This document shows, one piece after another, positions 49,001-62,230 of a stretch of 64,000 nt of DNA. Origin of the DNA: Tubiluchus corallicola (lineage: Eukaryota; Priapulida; Priapulimorpha; Priapulimorphida; Tubiluchidae); NCBI GenBank assembly GCA_030141605.1, contig JAQGDQ010000005.1:1922180-1986179 (forward strand), given 5' to 3'. Both the position numbers and the translations under genes were made by a program. The stretch's first letter is position 1, and each line of letters opens with the position of its first letter. The notes under the pieces are model-generated. The model worked only from the letters and a program-made list of their open reading frames with translations. It had not been told where the DNA came from and made no database searches.

Positions 49001-52000
49001 AAAAATAGTAATCTAATTTGTTGCAAAAATGGATTTTTATCTGAATTTACGTTTTTGTAAATTATAGTTTTGTTTGGCAGCTAGTCATTTAGAACAATTA
49101 ACAATTCACTATATCACATCTCAGTGTCCCGCTATTGTCCCCAATTTGTCAAGCAGACAGGCAAGTCCCAATAAGACAAGCAGTTTGGCTCATTGTACAA
49201 GTAACCACCATTTACAAAATTTTGTTTCACCTTTCTTAACCCTGATTGTCTTGCTGATAGCCTTTCTAAACCTACTGCTACATAAACATGTATATATCGC
49301 ATGATATTATACAGCTCTGTACATTAGGCAAAGCACAGTGATAACAGTCCCTACAGACCGTGTGGTAAATTTTAAGGGTGACACTTTACGTACACATATT
49401 TAATGACTGATGTTAACGCACTTATTCACAAACACAAAACATGAGACTGAGATGCAAACAAATGCAGATCTTGCAAAATTTTTGAAAACTAGTAGACGCT
49501 CGTCAGGCAAATTCACAAATTGATTATGTAAATTAACGCTAAGTTGCATAGTAAGTTAGTAAAATTGCACAACCCAAAGCAAAAATGGTATTAAGATCAA
49601 TGCTAATATTTACATTAACATTTTTGCACCTTTTTCAAAGACCTCAGACCAATAGGCATAGCTTAGTTTTCTCCAAAAGCTTTCATATAACATATTGCAA
49701 AACATATTTTGCACAGCCCCTATAAAAGGTAGCCTACAACCACATTCCAAACTACCCACCCCCATCCCAGGAACTGTGAGGTACTTATACTTAATACTTC
49801 AATGCACCTGTTTGTTCAGCTTTATTATGGCATACACTAGAGATACTTCAAAAAGTTCCCTAATACATGGCCAATTTGCAATATTACCTTCACCAATAAT
49901 CCCATTCCAAACCGCCATAGTGTATTTTTAAAGCAATTTATGTCACGATCTGGGTCAGGTTACACTAAAAAACACATTTTGAATGATCCCCAACAAAAAA
50001 TAAACTTGCAGTGTCACAATTACGACAAGTTTGCACATGGGTTCATCAGTTTGCCTAGTTTCAAGTTTCTATGCACTGTTTGCAATTAAAACTTTCAAGC
50101 GAAACCAAACTGATCATGCCAAAAGTCGAGTACAATGTACTTTCCTGCTGGATCCATCAACTACATGTAGACCACTTTCGAATGCCATAAAAATAAAAAA
50201 AAATTGTGAAAGTTTTTGCCCCAGCTCCCTGCAAGGCAGGATCCTGCTAGACTCAAATATGATTTAATTTTATTTCTTAAGTAATAGTGTGACCTCCTTA
50301 TGTTATCATATTACAATACACCACTCAAAAAAACAAACCGTCAGACATCATTTCTTTGTGGCTCTAACTTTCAAACTATGCAATGAGGTGGGATGAGTTA
50401 TACATAAACTATACACTAGGAAAATAAAAAAGATGTAGAAAAGTGCTCCCACCAGACAAAAATTTGCTAGTTACATTTTGTACCACAGTGCTAGCTTGTT
50501 TTGACACTTCGGAGAAAATAATATGCTAAGCAAATGCTTGCATGGAACATCTATTTTTCGTCTACTTTTAATTTATACCTACTTTTGCAGTATCTACATG
50601 TTCTATCATCTACTTTCTTCAGAATCTATACCTACCTGATGGCTACATCTACTTTGTATAACATATCTTCTTTATCTACTTTGGTATACAAAATTAAAAA
50701 CTTTCTCGTAATTCATGGGTACTAAGATTAATATTACATCAGCAAAAGTCGACCATTTGTTATGACAGCTTAAGTGGCTGCTTCTTTTCCATGAGTTATA
50801 ACCGCATATGTTATTTTTGATTTTTGTAGATGTCTGTAAAATGATTACCAGCAGTAACGATAATCAATTTTTTTTGACGATACGATACAATAAATTATTT
50901 CAAGCGATAAAAATGAAAAATGATACTGAAGTTAGACAATTTAAGCAAAACAGAAAAGGCATCATTAATAATTAAAGCAAAACAGGACGATTTTTCACAT
51001 TCAACCCCATTTTGATGTACGGTAAAATGTACATAATAATGCCAAAGCAGGTAATAGGCTAAGAACTTATTTAAAGGTGTGTGAGCCCAGCTAGTTATGA
51101 CGTCACAAACGAACACAATTTTCAACAGCACAAAAATTCCATAAGCCTGTTGACCGTGTTTGCAAAAGCTGAAAATTGAAGTACAGTGTTACCATACAGC
51201 ATTCGGTATAATATACAAAAACTCGGCAAATTTCAAGATAAAATTTAAAATTTTAACATTTTACCACTGTGCTCATGCATGAGCTCTCGAATGTGTGTAG
51301 TATTACGTCACAAAAGAGCAGCTCTAAACCGAAAGGTACAGCACCTGTTTTTCATGCAATGTGTTTCCGAAATTCAGGCACCAGTGCCCATCTAACTAAC
51401 GAATGAAAAAATGTATGTAACAGCGAAGAACTAGCCACGGGAACACGAAATTACTTTTGTGTGGTAATAATTCTTTCATGTAAGTCATTCTTTGAAAAAT
51501 AGTACATTCCCTTTCAATATTTTAAGGAGTAGATTGTTTTGACCCACAGTTTAGGATTGGATCCGGTTTTCCTTTAAAATTATTATGTGCTTCAGGTCAT
51601 TCAGTGCTGTTTACTGAAATGGCTGCTAATTATGAAACACAAATTTTCTGTATCTATGTCTAACAAAGAGGCATGATATCTAATTATAATTATATTACTT
51701 TTTTAACACACTTAATATTCAATGCATTCAATACTTAAATTAAATCAGATTAATATGGTTGTACTATACACACGACAAATATAGACAAATACTAAAATAG
51801 CTAGCTTCAGAAATCCATCTGTTACTGTTAGTCAGTGAGCAAGTGGTCTATAAAACCTAATAATTATATTATTATGTGCTCTCAATATTGTTTATCTCTG
51901 CTTGGTTAAATTTCTAGAACTCATAAAAAGAAATTTACATAAGTACAAATTGCTTATGTAAATAAAATAGGTAGTTTCGCAAAAGCAGCCATTGTTGCTT

Positions 52001-55000
52001 GCAGAGTAAGAACTAAGAAGCCTGTCACATGAAGTTGTTGGTAACTACATCCATAATTATCACTAATGTTTACTTCTTTCAGATAGTTAGCCAAAAATTG
52101 CAATTGAGCAGTCAGTCTAATCACCACTGACGGAGTAACAGACCAATCACGTACAAGGTGGTCCATTATGCAACGCTGTATTTTTGTAGGCTGTTTCCCG
52201 ATTCATGTACCGATTACATGTGTACAATGAAATTCTTTACGTTACCATAATAATTCATAAATAAATAAGCTGTGATAAATAAACATATTACTACGACAAA
52301 AATATTAATTTTACTACAATAAAAATATTATCTATGCAAGCTGCACATAGCCGTAAAGTGTAAAATGACACTAAGAAATAAGCTACAATGCATTTGGCAT
52401 CCGAGTGTCAGTATGATTCAGAATGAATTGCTATGCAAAAGTACAAGAAAATGATTTGGCGTCTCACAAGTTTATAATTTTAAATAACTCTTTTTTTCAC
52501 TTTTTTGCGTAGTTACTCTAAATAAATATAAAAGCAAAGTGAAGTGATTGTATAAAGGTAAGCGATAAGCAACGATACGTGCCAAATTTGATATGACAAT
52601 GATAATCCTAGAATATTATCGATACGATAACAATAGCGAATCAATACGATAATTGATAATTATCGATAGTTATCATTATCGTTATCATCCCTAACTCACT
52701 GCCAGTTGTAATTCATTAATATGTCGCAAGGTTATAACAGATGTGTCATGTAGCTGAAGTAACATTATTTTAGATTGTGAAATAAGATTAACTCTTAGAT
52801 ACTTTACTTTTAGATGAGAAATATCACAACATTATATTTATTATTATGTTACAGGTTTACTCGTTGATTTGGTGACATACCAATTCCATGGCGTCGATAT
52901 TCTTTCACCACTCCGAGACTGAGTATATAAGCTACCTGAGTACACACTGGAAAGCTCGAGGCTAATATGTCTTGATCCTGAAATATATGAAATTGGTAGT
53001 GAGTGAATTCAGTAAACTGAAAATATTCAGAAAAAAAGATTTTTATTAGAGTCATATCAGAATATGGATCATGATCAGAATGAAATCCCTTGGTTAGGTT
53101 TATGTATAAATGCTACAGTATCTTTATTATATTAACACGTGTACTTTAAATACAATGAAAAGTAGCAAAACAAAAACCTTGAATTTTACGCTGAACAACG
53201 ACTAACAAATCGATACCAAACAAACACATTAATTTTAATATAAATAACCTTGACCCACAATTAAAAATTTCAGTTTTTCTTTCTAGTAGTTCTCTACTAA
53301 GTTATGAACAGAACATAATTGTATTTAACCTAACCATCTACCGATTTTAATTATCTTAATTAACAATTGGAATAGTTATGTATATTTTGTGATAGATTTG
53401 TTTTTCCTGTTAAACTGCAGTCCTGTGAATTTTGCAGCCTGAGGCAACCTGATCAGCATTTATTTGCTGTTTGCCAAAGGCAAGTATTTGAAACAGATGT
53501 TTATAAAAAAAATTCATGCTGAAGGTGATGGTGAAGCAAAACATTTTTTACTGCTTGACACACATTAACGCAATAAAAAATTTATCTGGTATTGCACAGT
53601 ATTTTGTTACATAATTTTGACTGATTGAAATGCTATTTAATATTGAATTGCATTTATTGCTATACTCAAAAGTTTTTGAACATTTCTAATTTATGTAATT
53701 TTTTAAAATAGATTTAAGATGAGTAGATTATATACTTAAAGGTGTTTTAGATGCAGTACTGTTTTTTATCAATGTATTTCCTACTAACCAATCATTATAG
53801 CAAACAATAATATATGCGAATTTATAAGCAGGAGCAATGGTAACTTGTTTTAAAATACAAAGAGAACTCTGCCACACTGAATAAAACTGATTAGCGATTA
53901 CTGCTTATCATCATTTTTAAACTAAAATTTTCCCTGTAACAAAACTACAGTGATGACGATGATTCATTAAACTGTTAATCAAGCTTCACTCTGTATATTT
54001 CATTTCTAAATGTATAGAGAACCACCATCCACACCAGCCTTATACTATACAAAGCTATGATAAACATAATTTACATTTTTCATTAAACAAAAAAAAAACA
54101 CAGGCCCACTGAACACAACTAATTTAGAGTCAAAAGTAGATGTAATTGCCAACTGAGAATATTATCAATAGCTTTTCTATTAAAAAACCAACAAAGCAAT
54201 AAATTAAACAAATTTCTGTATCAGAATAAACAGAAAAACATATACATTAGAAGCAGTTTGTCAATGCAAAAATAGCAAAATATCTATGAACAAACTGCAT
54301 ACAAAGTTTGTTACAAATGATTCTATTTATGTGAATACCTCTCTATTACACCTTGTTTTTGACTTGATTTCGGAAACTATGAGGCCTATGATTCTGCCAT
54401 GCAGTACAGCAGCAAGAGAATAGAACTTCGGATTAGAAGTGATGTCTTTGTACCATGTATCCGGGTACCTATAAGAAAAGAATTGTAATTTGGACTGTGG
54501 GATTGTTAAATATAATGATAATATATAGCAAAGTTTTACTAATTCTTTTCAGAGATGCTGATCCTAATAAGAGGCTTCCACTGCATCCACAAACACTGAT
54601 ATGCACAGTGGCAGACTGGGTCAAAAATTTCTATCCAGAAAACTTGTAAAAAGGAACCCATTGAAATGGGTCCAGAAAGGCCTAATACTCAAACAGATCA
54701 AAAATGACCCACTTGAGTACTAAACATAAAATATTTAAACTCAGCTGCGAAGAAAATAACTCCCATTTTTCTGTAATTCCTTGTTCATCTATTGGTGCTT
54801 CAGCTCTGCTGCCTTATCAATTAATATATCTCATTAATCACAAAAAATAACTGAAAATTGAATATTAGATGGCTTGTGTTTTATAAGTCCTCCATCACAA
54901 AAAAGTGAAATAAAACATAAACGATTATTAACATTTCTGAGTGTATGCCTGTGCATGTCACACAAAACTTCAAGTACTATAAAAAAGTTAAAAGAAATCT

Positions 55001-55881
55001 TGATAGTTTTGTTAATTCGGATAATTTCAGCTTTCTTGTTTGGACTTGAGTGTGCACTAAAAATAAGGTCATTCTCAATGACTGCTATTTAGCAGCAGAA
55101 TTAGTTTTGCTAATTTTCAACTGCCTAAAATAGCAGCAAAATCCAGAGAGCTGTTACTTGCTGGAAACTCTCAACATGTTTAGCAGATACACTTTGTGAG
55201 CTTGTAAGCTTTTGGCAAATGTGTATAGTGACCGACACAGAAAATCTTTTGGAGTTTGCATATTTTACACTCATAGAAATGTTTCCACTGCATTCGTAAA
55301 GTCTGGAAGAAAGCATTTTTCCTTTGTCGTTATTACAATGAATCACAAAAATCAGAACCTTTCGGAAATAAGCTATAACAGAACATATCCTAAGTAGGCC
55401 TATAGCATTTTTGATATGCTACGACCGTTAATCATTTGTACAAAATCAATTAACAAACTCCAAAATAATCAAACTGTTTCGATATTACTGAAGTTTAAAA
55501 ATGATTCACATTTTAACAAAAATGTGAAATGTGTGTGAAATGTATGTTAGTGCCATTTTATATTCTTCACCTTTTGACTTAAACTGGAGATACTATTCTT
55601 CATCTAGACTAATCTTAATTTCATCATTTGTTATGTATCGTTTTTAATACAATTATGAGTTTGCTTAGCATTTTAGTTATCGTTTCATTCAAAAATAGGA
55701 CATCAACATTTAGTCATTTCAATAAATTATAGTAACTAATATCAACTTTTTACAGTTTACAAACCTACAAAATCTACAGTACATACTCAATGGGAAACCA
55801 TTCACTGCACAGCAGTCGCACAGCATGAATATCATCCGGACATAAAAATCGGAGTTGAATCTCACTGGTAACAATGCTCAT
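46072..55881 (-). CDS. NAA60: N-alpha-acetyltransferase 60 (NatF)
   Basis: Six coding exons join in phase on the minus strand: 55881-55787 (ATG), 54468-54339, 52977-52881, 48942-48776, 48060-48000 and 46238-46072 (TGA), giving 238 residues; the human protein has 242. The GNAT acetyltransferase fold is clear: LRFLCPDDIHAV and EWFPIEYPDTWY near the N-terminus, then YILSLGVVKEYRRHGIA (residues 92-108) with the R/QxxGxG/A acetyl-CoA-binding loop, then CKAIYLHVL, AINFYEKQRF and YVLYINGGQPPW. The C-terminal exon (DYIKQFGSVLAKLQPC, then a hydrophobic amphipathic part) matches the membrane-binding tail that holds NAA60 on the cytosolic face of the Golgi. The enzyme acetylates N-termini of transmembrane proteins, and a histone H4 activity has also been reported for the family. 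The donor choice at exon 1 (ATTGA|GTATGT) and the short fifth exon rest on phase and homology. Introns contain several transposon relics. Confidence 0.92.
46314..47345. repeat. Direct duplication of about 240 bp flanking a MITE
   Basis: Two diverged direct copies, about 46314-46560 and 47121-47345, share CAAATATTAAATTTTTGGCAACC-like starts, AAATTCAAATTCATAAAAG, and the end TTTTTGTACAGC followed by CACTCTGC. The element at 46598-47087 lies between them. Both are in the last intron of NAA60. Confidence 0.65.
46598..47087. mobile_element. Tc1/mariner-like MITE with TA target site
   Basis: The right end reads CGACAACCGAGGTATCACTG followed by TA. Its reverse complement, CAGTGATACCTCGGTTGTCG, resembles the left end CAAATACCTCTGTTTTCGG, which is preceded by TA. 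Inner sequences also match in inverted orientation (AACCAATTTG). The length is about 490 bp with no coding capacity. TA flanks fit Tc1/mariner-type insertion. Confidence 0.6.
50853..52692. mobile_element. Candidate transposon with ATCGATAC-rich ends, containing 600-bp repeat copy C
   Basis: The left end GCAGTAACGATAATCAATTT, then GACGATACGATACAATAA, and the right end (reverse complement: TTAGGGATGATAACGATAAT, then GATAACTATCGATAATTATC) are related in inverted orientation. The interior holds copy C of the 600-bp repeat and no recognisable transposase. It is in intron 3 of NAA60. The boundaries are approximate and the two ends could belong to separate insertions. Confidence 0.35.
50972..51577. 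mobile_element. 600-bp dispersed repeat, copy C
   Basis: This is the best-preserved of the three copies. The left end is TTAAAGCAAAACAGGAC; the reverse complement of the right end is TTTAAAGGAAAACCGGATCC, so short imperfect terminal inverted repeats are visible. It aligns over its whole length with copy A (25962-26563) and over the right two thirds with copy B (31725-32124). It lies in intron 3 of NAA60. Confidence 0.7.
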
Positions 55882-58800
55882 GCAATAACCAGGGTTGCTT
55901 GTACTCATTCGTTAAGAAAAATTTAGTTGACAGAGTCTGTTTTGTAATTTCTATTGCACATAGCTCTAGAGATTAATCAGTAATCACCGATAGAACACAA
56001 GCTCCATTTAATGCCTGTGAAAACAAACGTATGATCATTTAAACAAGGCTCTAATAGATTTGGCAACTATGACTATGAACATAAATATAAATATGATTGA
56101 TTCATGGATGACAGTTAAATTTCTATTTATTAAATTAAATTCTGCAATTCAACAAGCAAATCAGATATTTCGAAACCCATTTCAGACTCCTTCTGTGTTT
56201 TAACGGGCTTTTAAAACTTATATAACCATTGTTTTGACAGAATAGGTACTTTTACCTGAAAAGAGCTTCCAAATATCACTTTCGCTTATTGAAATTCTTA
56301 GTTCTATAAATGCTGAGTAGATAATTGTGGAATTTGACTTGAATATACACTTGCTTGACTATTTCCATGTTTATTGTTTAGCCAATTAAATTTGGCAAAA
56401 TTTAAGCACTTCATTGTTAAACCAACTATACTATGCGCCAACATTTTTGCAGTCCTAATGCGAGTGGTGTGAAAAGGTTTCATTTTAACTGGCTTCTATA
56501 ATGACGACATAAATGTACAGTTGTAATAGAAAGTAGACACGCATGGGTGTCTGCTGGGGGTGGCAAACAGGTCACTTGATTCATAAGGTTTCAAAGTTGG
56601 AACCTTATCATTAATTCCCTAAGGAGTGTTAGGACTTGGACATTTCTATTCTCGGCCTCACTCAGTAGCATGGTAAATTAGCTGATATAAGCTATTTACA
56701 CTCTGGCTTAAGAGGCCAGGATCAGCGGTCAAGCAGTCACTACGAACAGTGACAGCTTAGGATAAACCACAGCCGCTGATACAAAGTGGATTAGTGGCAA
56801 AATCATGGAGTGTCAGGTCATGTTTATCTGAAAAGTTTTTCCTTTTTCTTTTGTATCTCCCTATTTTTATATTGGAATTTTCATGATTTTTTTTCTCACA
56901 AGAACTTGCGAGAACTACAATACTCTCTAGCTTTAAATCGTGGAAAACTCTGTTCACGAATATTACTTTTACCATTAATTATATGATAGAGTTCTTTTCA
57001 TTTAAACTCCAGAATCGGTTAGATGTCGGGATGTCACACTATCGTTTTATGGGTCATTCAATACTCAGGACTGTATTCAAAAGGAGTATGTTATCTTTTA
57101 TATATTATTCTTAATTCACTGTTTCCACGTTCCAACCCCATTTTTTATGTATCAACATATATAATATTATAGTTAGTAATCAGTATAAAAGGTAGTAACA
57201 GTGCTCCAAACCCAACCCTAGCTGTAGGCACTTGCTGTCCTTGCCTGTCCCACCCCACTGCACCATATGAAGGCCTAGGAGTATGATAATTTCAAGCAAG
57301 AAATTGAGATACAGAGTATATCCCTTTGCCCCCCCTCCCCCACTGGAAAAGTTCAGCGGATACCCTTGTAGGCATGTATACATCGCAAGTGATTACAGCA
57401 ATACAGATCATTGCTCTGCATTAAAGTTCCTTTGCTCCTCATTTTTATTTTGGTGGAGGATACAGTGCTCAGCCGAAAAAAAAGTATTTTGGCCCCTTGC
57501 TAAAGTGTCAGAACTACTAGAACAGTATCAACTTAAATATGTTGATATAAATATGATAAAAAATCAAAGAAGAAAAATAGTTAAGAAGAAAAAGAAAGGT
57601 TAGATGAAGAATTTAACGAGAAAATTTGAATTGCAATCTTATCTAGAGAGGTTAGGACCAAATGAAAGTAAACAAATTTTAAATATGAGATTAAATATGG
57701 TTGATATTAAGAGGACGTGCACAGAAGTGTTAAAAAATGGGTGTTGAAGGTTAAGTCATGTGTTAGAATATTGGAAAACAATATACGAAATGACACTTGT
57801 CAACAAGATGTGACAGATATGTGATTGTCAATGTCATATGGAATGGAAGCACTGTTAATTTCTCTTGCATATCTTTACAGAGCATAGGATATGGTAGTTT
57901 GCGATATCAATAGTCCAACAAAGAGATCATTGAAACATCTTGATAGAAATAAACAGTTTTTCATCATGTAGCCAACATTGTAGTTTTTTAATAGTTAACC
58001 TAGGCAAGTGCTAACTTGCGAATTTATAATAGGAAAACATACTGCACCCTAAAGTTTAATGTACAAAAAAAACTTAATTGATTAGTTACATGTATTCAGT
58101 TACATATTTTACTTAAATACATTTAATATATCATTAAAACTTATAAATATTAGTTACATGGTTTCAAATACATATTCTCAGAAATGACATACACACCATA
58201 CCTCATCAATAAGCCACCATCATCAGTAGTAAATCTCCAGGAGTTATAAATATAACTTTTGAGATAAATAGTTCTTCCACTGTAATTACGACAAATACCA
58301 CATACATTAGATTATCATCAACACCTAGGTGGTTCTAAATACCGTAAATATCCATCATAAATACATTAAACATTCTGCAGATTTAACGTCGGTTTGGAGT
58401 GCAAAAATCTTAGTTTGTAAATAAAAATTAATAAAGCAACCCGAGAAGATTGGCGGGTTAAAAAGCTAATTTACGCTTAACCCCTATCCACGCGTAATTA
58501 AATACTATTTTCCGAAATACAAAAAATTGTATTTATCCATAACAGATACTGATTTAGCCTAATTTTAAGACATCTCAAATAAAAATTTTACCTTTTTCAC
58601 TTTTCATGCCAAAAATAATATTTATTTCGCTTTATAGCAAAATTTGCACAGTTTTTCAAGTATAAGTTAGGTCTTAGAACGCCGAGAGCACACTAACACC
58701 CAACACTACGAGCATAAAACGCATTTACGCACGGGACAACATCAATCGTCATCGGTGTTGGATGAATGAACTACGGTTTGTTTTTTACACCAGATTCTTC

Positions 58801-60199
58801 AATAGAATTTACTAACTATTAAAGCATAAACCACTAACAATTTTATAACACGACCAATTCGAATCGTCAACATGGCAATCTCAGTTCAGGCCAACACTTT
58901 CCTGGTTAATTTTTGTAACTGTTTTTAAGTAAATGACAAAAAGAAAATATTACTGTACAGACTGTCTCTTCCTGGCACAAGATGTGCTAGAAGCAGTCAC
59001 TGTCAGCTGTTTAGACAAATTATCAACCATTGCAATGAAGTCATTTGAATTAATTCTTGAATCCCAAGCCAGCAGGGTATCAAAGTTAACTGTTAGATTT
59101 TTTTGTTTTACACAACCCCAATTCTAATAAAAAAATCAATGGCAATTACTAATTGCAATTGCAATTGAAAGATTTTCGAACGAGTTTTCGAACAAACAGT
59201 AAAAAATAGTCTTAGAAAGATCATGCATATTACTCGATCTTGTTCTGCAATAAAACCACTAATTTCTTTAAAATTGTGTACAGAAATCACAGCTAAATTA
59301 TGCCAATTGCATGACGTTTCAATCAATTAATGATAAAGAACGTATGCGATTGAAGTGCTGAATTATTCGAATCTATAGTTTAGGGTCGAATCGAATTCGA
59401 ACTAAAAAAACTCTCTATTTGAATGCTCACCCCTACTGGACAGACATCTGCTGTCTTAGATTTCGTTCTTACCAACTATCCAAACCTAGTTGACAATCTG
59501 TAGCACCAATTGGAAAATCAGACTACAGTGTTGTGATGATAGAAGTTTACATGCCCGCAAGCATTTTCAGCAATTGAATTTACTGAACATCAACATGTGG
59601 TCAAATTTAACTTCAAAAATGTGTGCTATGATGTCTTTCAAGATAGCTTGCAACATGTAAGCCAGAGCAATACCAATATGAAAATAAATTGTTAAAGACA
59701 AGCCTATGAAATTCTGGATGCATGTCAAGAGAACACATTACACGAATAAAAATAGAAATTAATTCACACAAAAATTAGCTATTGTCTATTCTCAGTTAAC
59801 AATGAGTAAAGTACAGTTATTAATAAACGAGCTGCATCGACATAGCCTGCTAAAAATTACGTGACTTCCACACATGTAAGTCATACAATTTCGCATATAT
59901 ACAACCACGAACAAAAGTAATCCAACTACAGGGCTAGCACAAGACATTATAAAGCACAATAGTAGCCTTTAATATACATGACGACAGATTGCTGAAGTAA
60001 AACATAAGCAATACACAGCCATTACTGTCCTGCAGAGGGTTTTCCATGAACAGTGATGCTAGTAGCTAATCACGTCTAGATATCATCAATAGCCACCAAA
60101 TATTTTTTATAGCACTTGAAAAATGGTACATATTACCATAACAGCTTTGCACTGTGTACTTTGATATATTACACCATATATCTGCACTAAAAAGAGCCA
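55882..60199. other. Intergenic interval between NAA60 and RRP7A-like gene
   Basis: No coding exon is supported. The NAA60 promoter and any 5' UTR exon should lie at its left side, and the 3' UTR of the RRP7A-like gene at its right side. It holds a LINE endonuclease relic at 59.45 kb and, just before it, TTCGAATCGAATTCGAAC...GCTCACCCCTACTGG (59379-59440), which looks like a hAT-type terminus. Confidence 0.45.
59446..59570 (+). pseudogene. Relic of a CR1/L2-type LINE endonuclease domain
   Basis: One frame reads SAVLDFVLTNYPNLVDNL and then a stop. A frame shifted by one base continues PIGKSDYSVVMIEVYMP. The LDFVLTN...IGxSDxSVV arrangement is characteristic of the C-terminal part of the APE-type endonuclease of non-LTR elements (usually SDH, here SDY). 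The fragment has a stop and a frameshift and is dead. Confidence 0.6.
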
Positions 60200-62230
60200 C
60201 TAAAAAGGCTTGAATTTTCTGGCAGACTTCATCTCTTGCACTTTTTGTTTGTCTTCCTCAAATTGTTTCCTGAGATTTGCAATGTGATCTTTTTTTAACT
60301 GCTTTGCTTGAAATGTATAAAAATCTAGTTTTTGTCTCTGCAGCTTTTTCTTTCTTTCTCGACGTGATATCCGCCTATGAATTCCCTCTGTTCTTGCTAT
60401 GCCAGGCTTTTTACCACGTCTAGTAACTTTGATCCAACCTTCATCATCAGCCACACCAACTGCTGCATTTTCTTCTTGTTTTTGCTGCAAAAGTTTATAG
60501 AGTATTTAGACACAAATCCTTAATTCTGTCCTATGAAAAAGGCAAAACAGCAGACTGCCCATATAGTACAGTACCGCACTTCAATGGAATATTAAATTGT
60601 ATATTAAGTGTTTTAGGTTCAGCTTTTGCTTGTTGTGATGTTCAGGAATTAAGATGATTTGCCTACCATGATGAAGATAGAGAAGTTTCAAATCAAGACA
60701 TGAATAATTAAAATACCATTATGCTGAAAAATTAGAAGTCTAAATGTAGTTAGCTATGAATTCAGTTAATTACTGTCACTTATGCAAGGTTTTACTGAAG
60801 AAGCTGCTATTCAGTAGTAGTACTTTAGAGGTAGGTACTACTACTAGAAAGTCAAGAGGTCGCCTCCGTGCCAGAACAGCCATGGTCGGTATGGTAGTGG
60901 TACAGATTTTAAACCCCTTGGCATGGCCATCGCATTTCCAATAACTGGCAAAATGAATTAATTTGCAGGTCAATTATGTGCCAATTATATATCAAGTTGA
61001 TGGATATTAATATGAAATTTTCTTTACTTATTACTTATAATACTTATTAATACTTTTTAATACCAGTTTATTGTCTGACAAACTTGTCAGAAAAAACTGA
61101 AAAAGAGATAAATAACATTTTAGAAAATAAATATAAGTATCATACTTTTACTACATGTATTAATAACATCAGTGAAATACAGGTCCATGTAAAGCAGCTA
61201 ATAAAGATGACACAACGGCAGAGAAAAGGAAAAGTATGCTATCAATATTTTATAATAACAGCAACGGATAGCAAGATTAATCTTTTAATGCTACTGCTCA
61301 TCGCACACGAAGCAAAATCTATATGCAACAAGTTGAATAACAAAGATTCAGTGCTTATGCACTTGATAATGCCGTTTTTCCAACTTTGCCGTACACAGAA
61401 TTTTATTAAACGCGTTTAAATTTCTGTATACTCACTAATCATGTTTCCATGTGTGTGCTAGGCAGGGCTGGTGCTAGGAAGTGCAGGCCCAATTAGAAAA
61501 TTGTTAGTGGGCCCTCTAACCTAAAATATGAAGACTGATGCTTTATGCTTCGTGTAGTATGCCAGTCTCAGCCAAAAAGCGCTAAGGACTTGAGGCTCCA
61601 CCATTAGCCCCACTACACCACTCGCGCTAGGCAAGACTATTTTAATGTCCCTGTCTTTGTAAGAAAACTTTCAAGGGAGATCCAGTAGATAAAGTGATAA
61701 ATTTTCAAGAGGGTCAGTGACAAACTTGGGTTAGTTGTTACCACAGATATTTTCATATTTTAATTATTTTCAATGTTTTCAACAAAAGTTTAAATTTGAT
61801 CATTTGTACCTTTTCAGTTTTTAGATAATATTGATTTATGTAATCATCAACTTCCTTTTGTAAAGCCTCCTCGTCTATACAGTTGTTGTCAATGTATTCC
61901 TGGCACCATTCTGAGAATAAGAAACAAAAACATTTTTAAATTTTAGTACCACTTCTGCTTTTCTCACAAATAAAAGAAAAATGCGAGTACGTTGTTGTGA
62001 GAAAATCATAACAGAATGTAAAACTGAATAACACACTAAACACCAAACAGCAGTAATACGTAACATTTAAATAACCATGCACTATTTTAAGCAAAAAGTT
62101 CAACAGAAGTATACATAAATTGATCAAAAATTTTAATAATCAATATACTTTTCATCCCATACAGTAATGGGGCATGTTTAGCTGATGAGCCAGATGACTG
62201 ATTTTGCGAACTTTTATTTTCATTTGCCAT
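60200..62230 (-). CDS. RRP7A: RRP7A-like ribosomal RNA processing protein, C-terminal half
   Basis: Two exons are secure on the minus strand: 61910-61810 (WCQEYIDNNCIDEEALQKEV...) and 60484-60200 (DEGWIKVTRRGKKPG...; RKQFEEDKQKVQEMKSARKF, ending KPF and stop). These match the conserved C-terminal region of RRP7A, a component of the small-subunit processome needed for 18S rRNA maturation in the nucleolus. A possible first exon, 62230-62149, starts MANENKSSQN, ends LLYGMK with a GTATAT donor, and joins in phase to give GMKKWCQEY, similar to the family's G-[IM]-x-KW junction. That model gives about 155 residues, versus about 280 in human, and lacks the N-terminal RNA-recognition-motif region. 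Either the RRM exons lie further upstream and were missed, or this is a shortened copy. Confidence 0.7.

Noticed and set aside
51954-52166. 70-codon minus-strand frame (MDHLVRDWSV...) inside the candidate 1.8-kb element
   Set aside because: Considered as transposase debris, but no transposase motif could be recognised.
57283-57603. 106-codon plus-strand frame with a PPPP run
   Set aside because: The proline run comes from a C-rich repeat and the C-terminus from an A-rich stretch; looks like transposon-derived sequence.
61084-61419. 111-codon plus-strand frame, Lys/Asn/Ile-rich
   Set aside because: Composition follows the AT-rich background; no homology, and it sits in an intron of the opposite-strand RRP7A-like gene.
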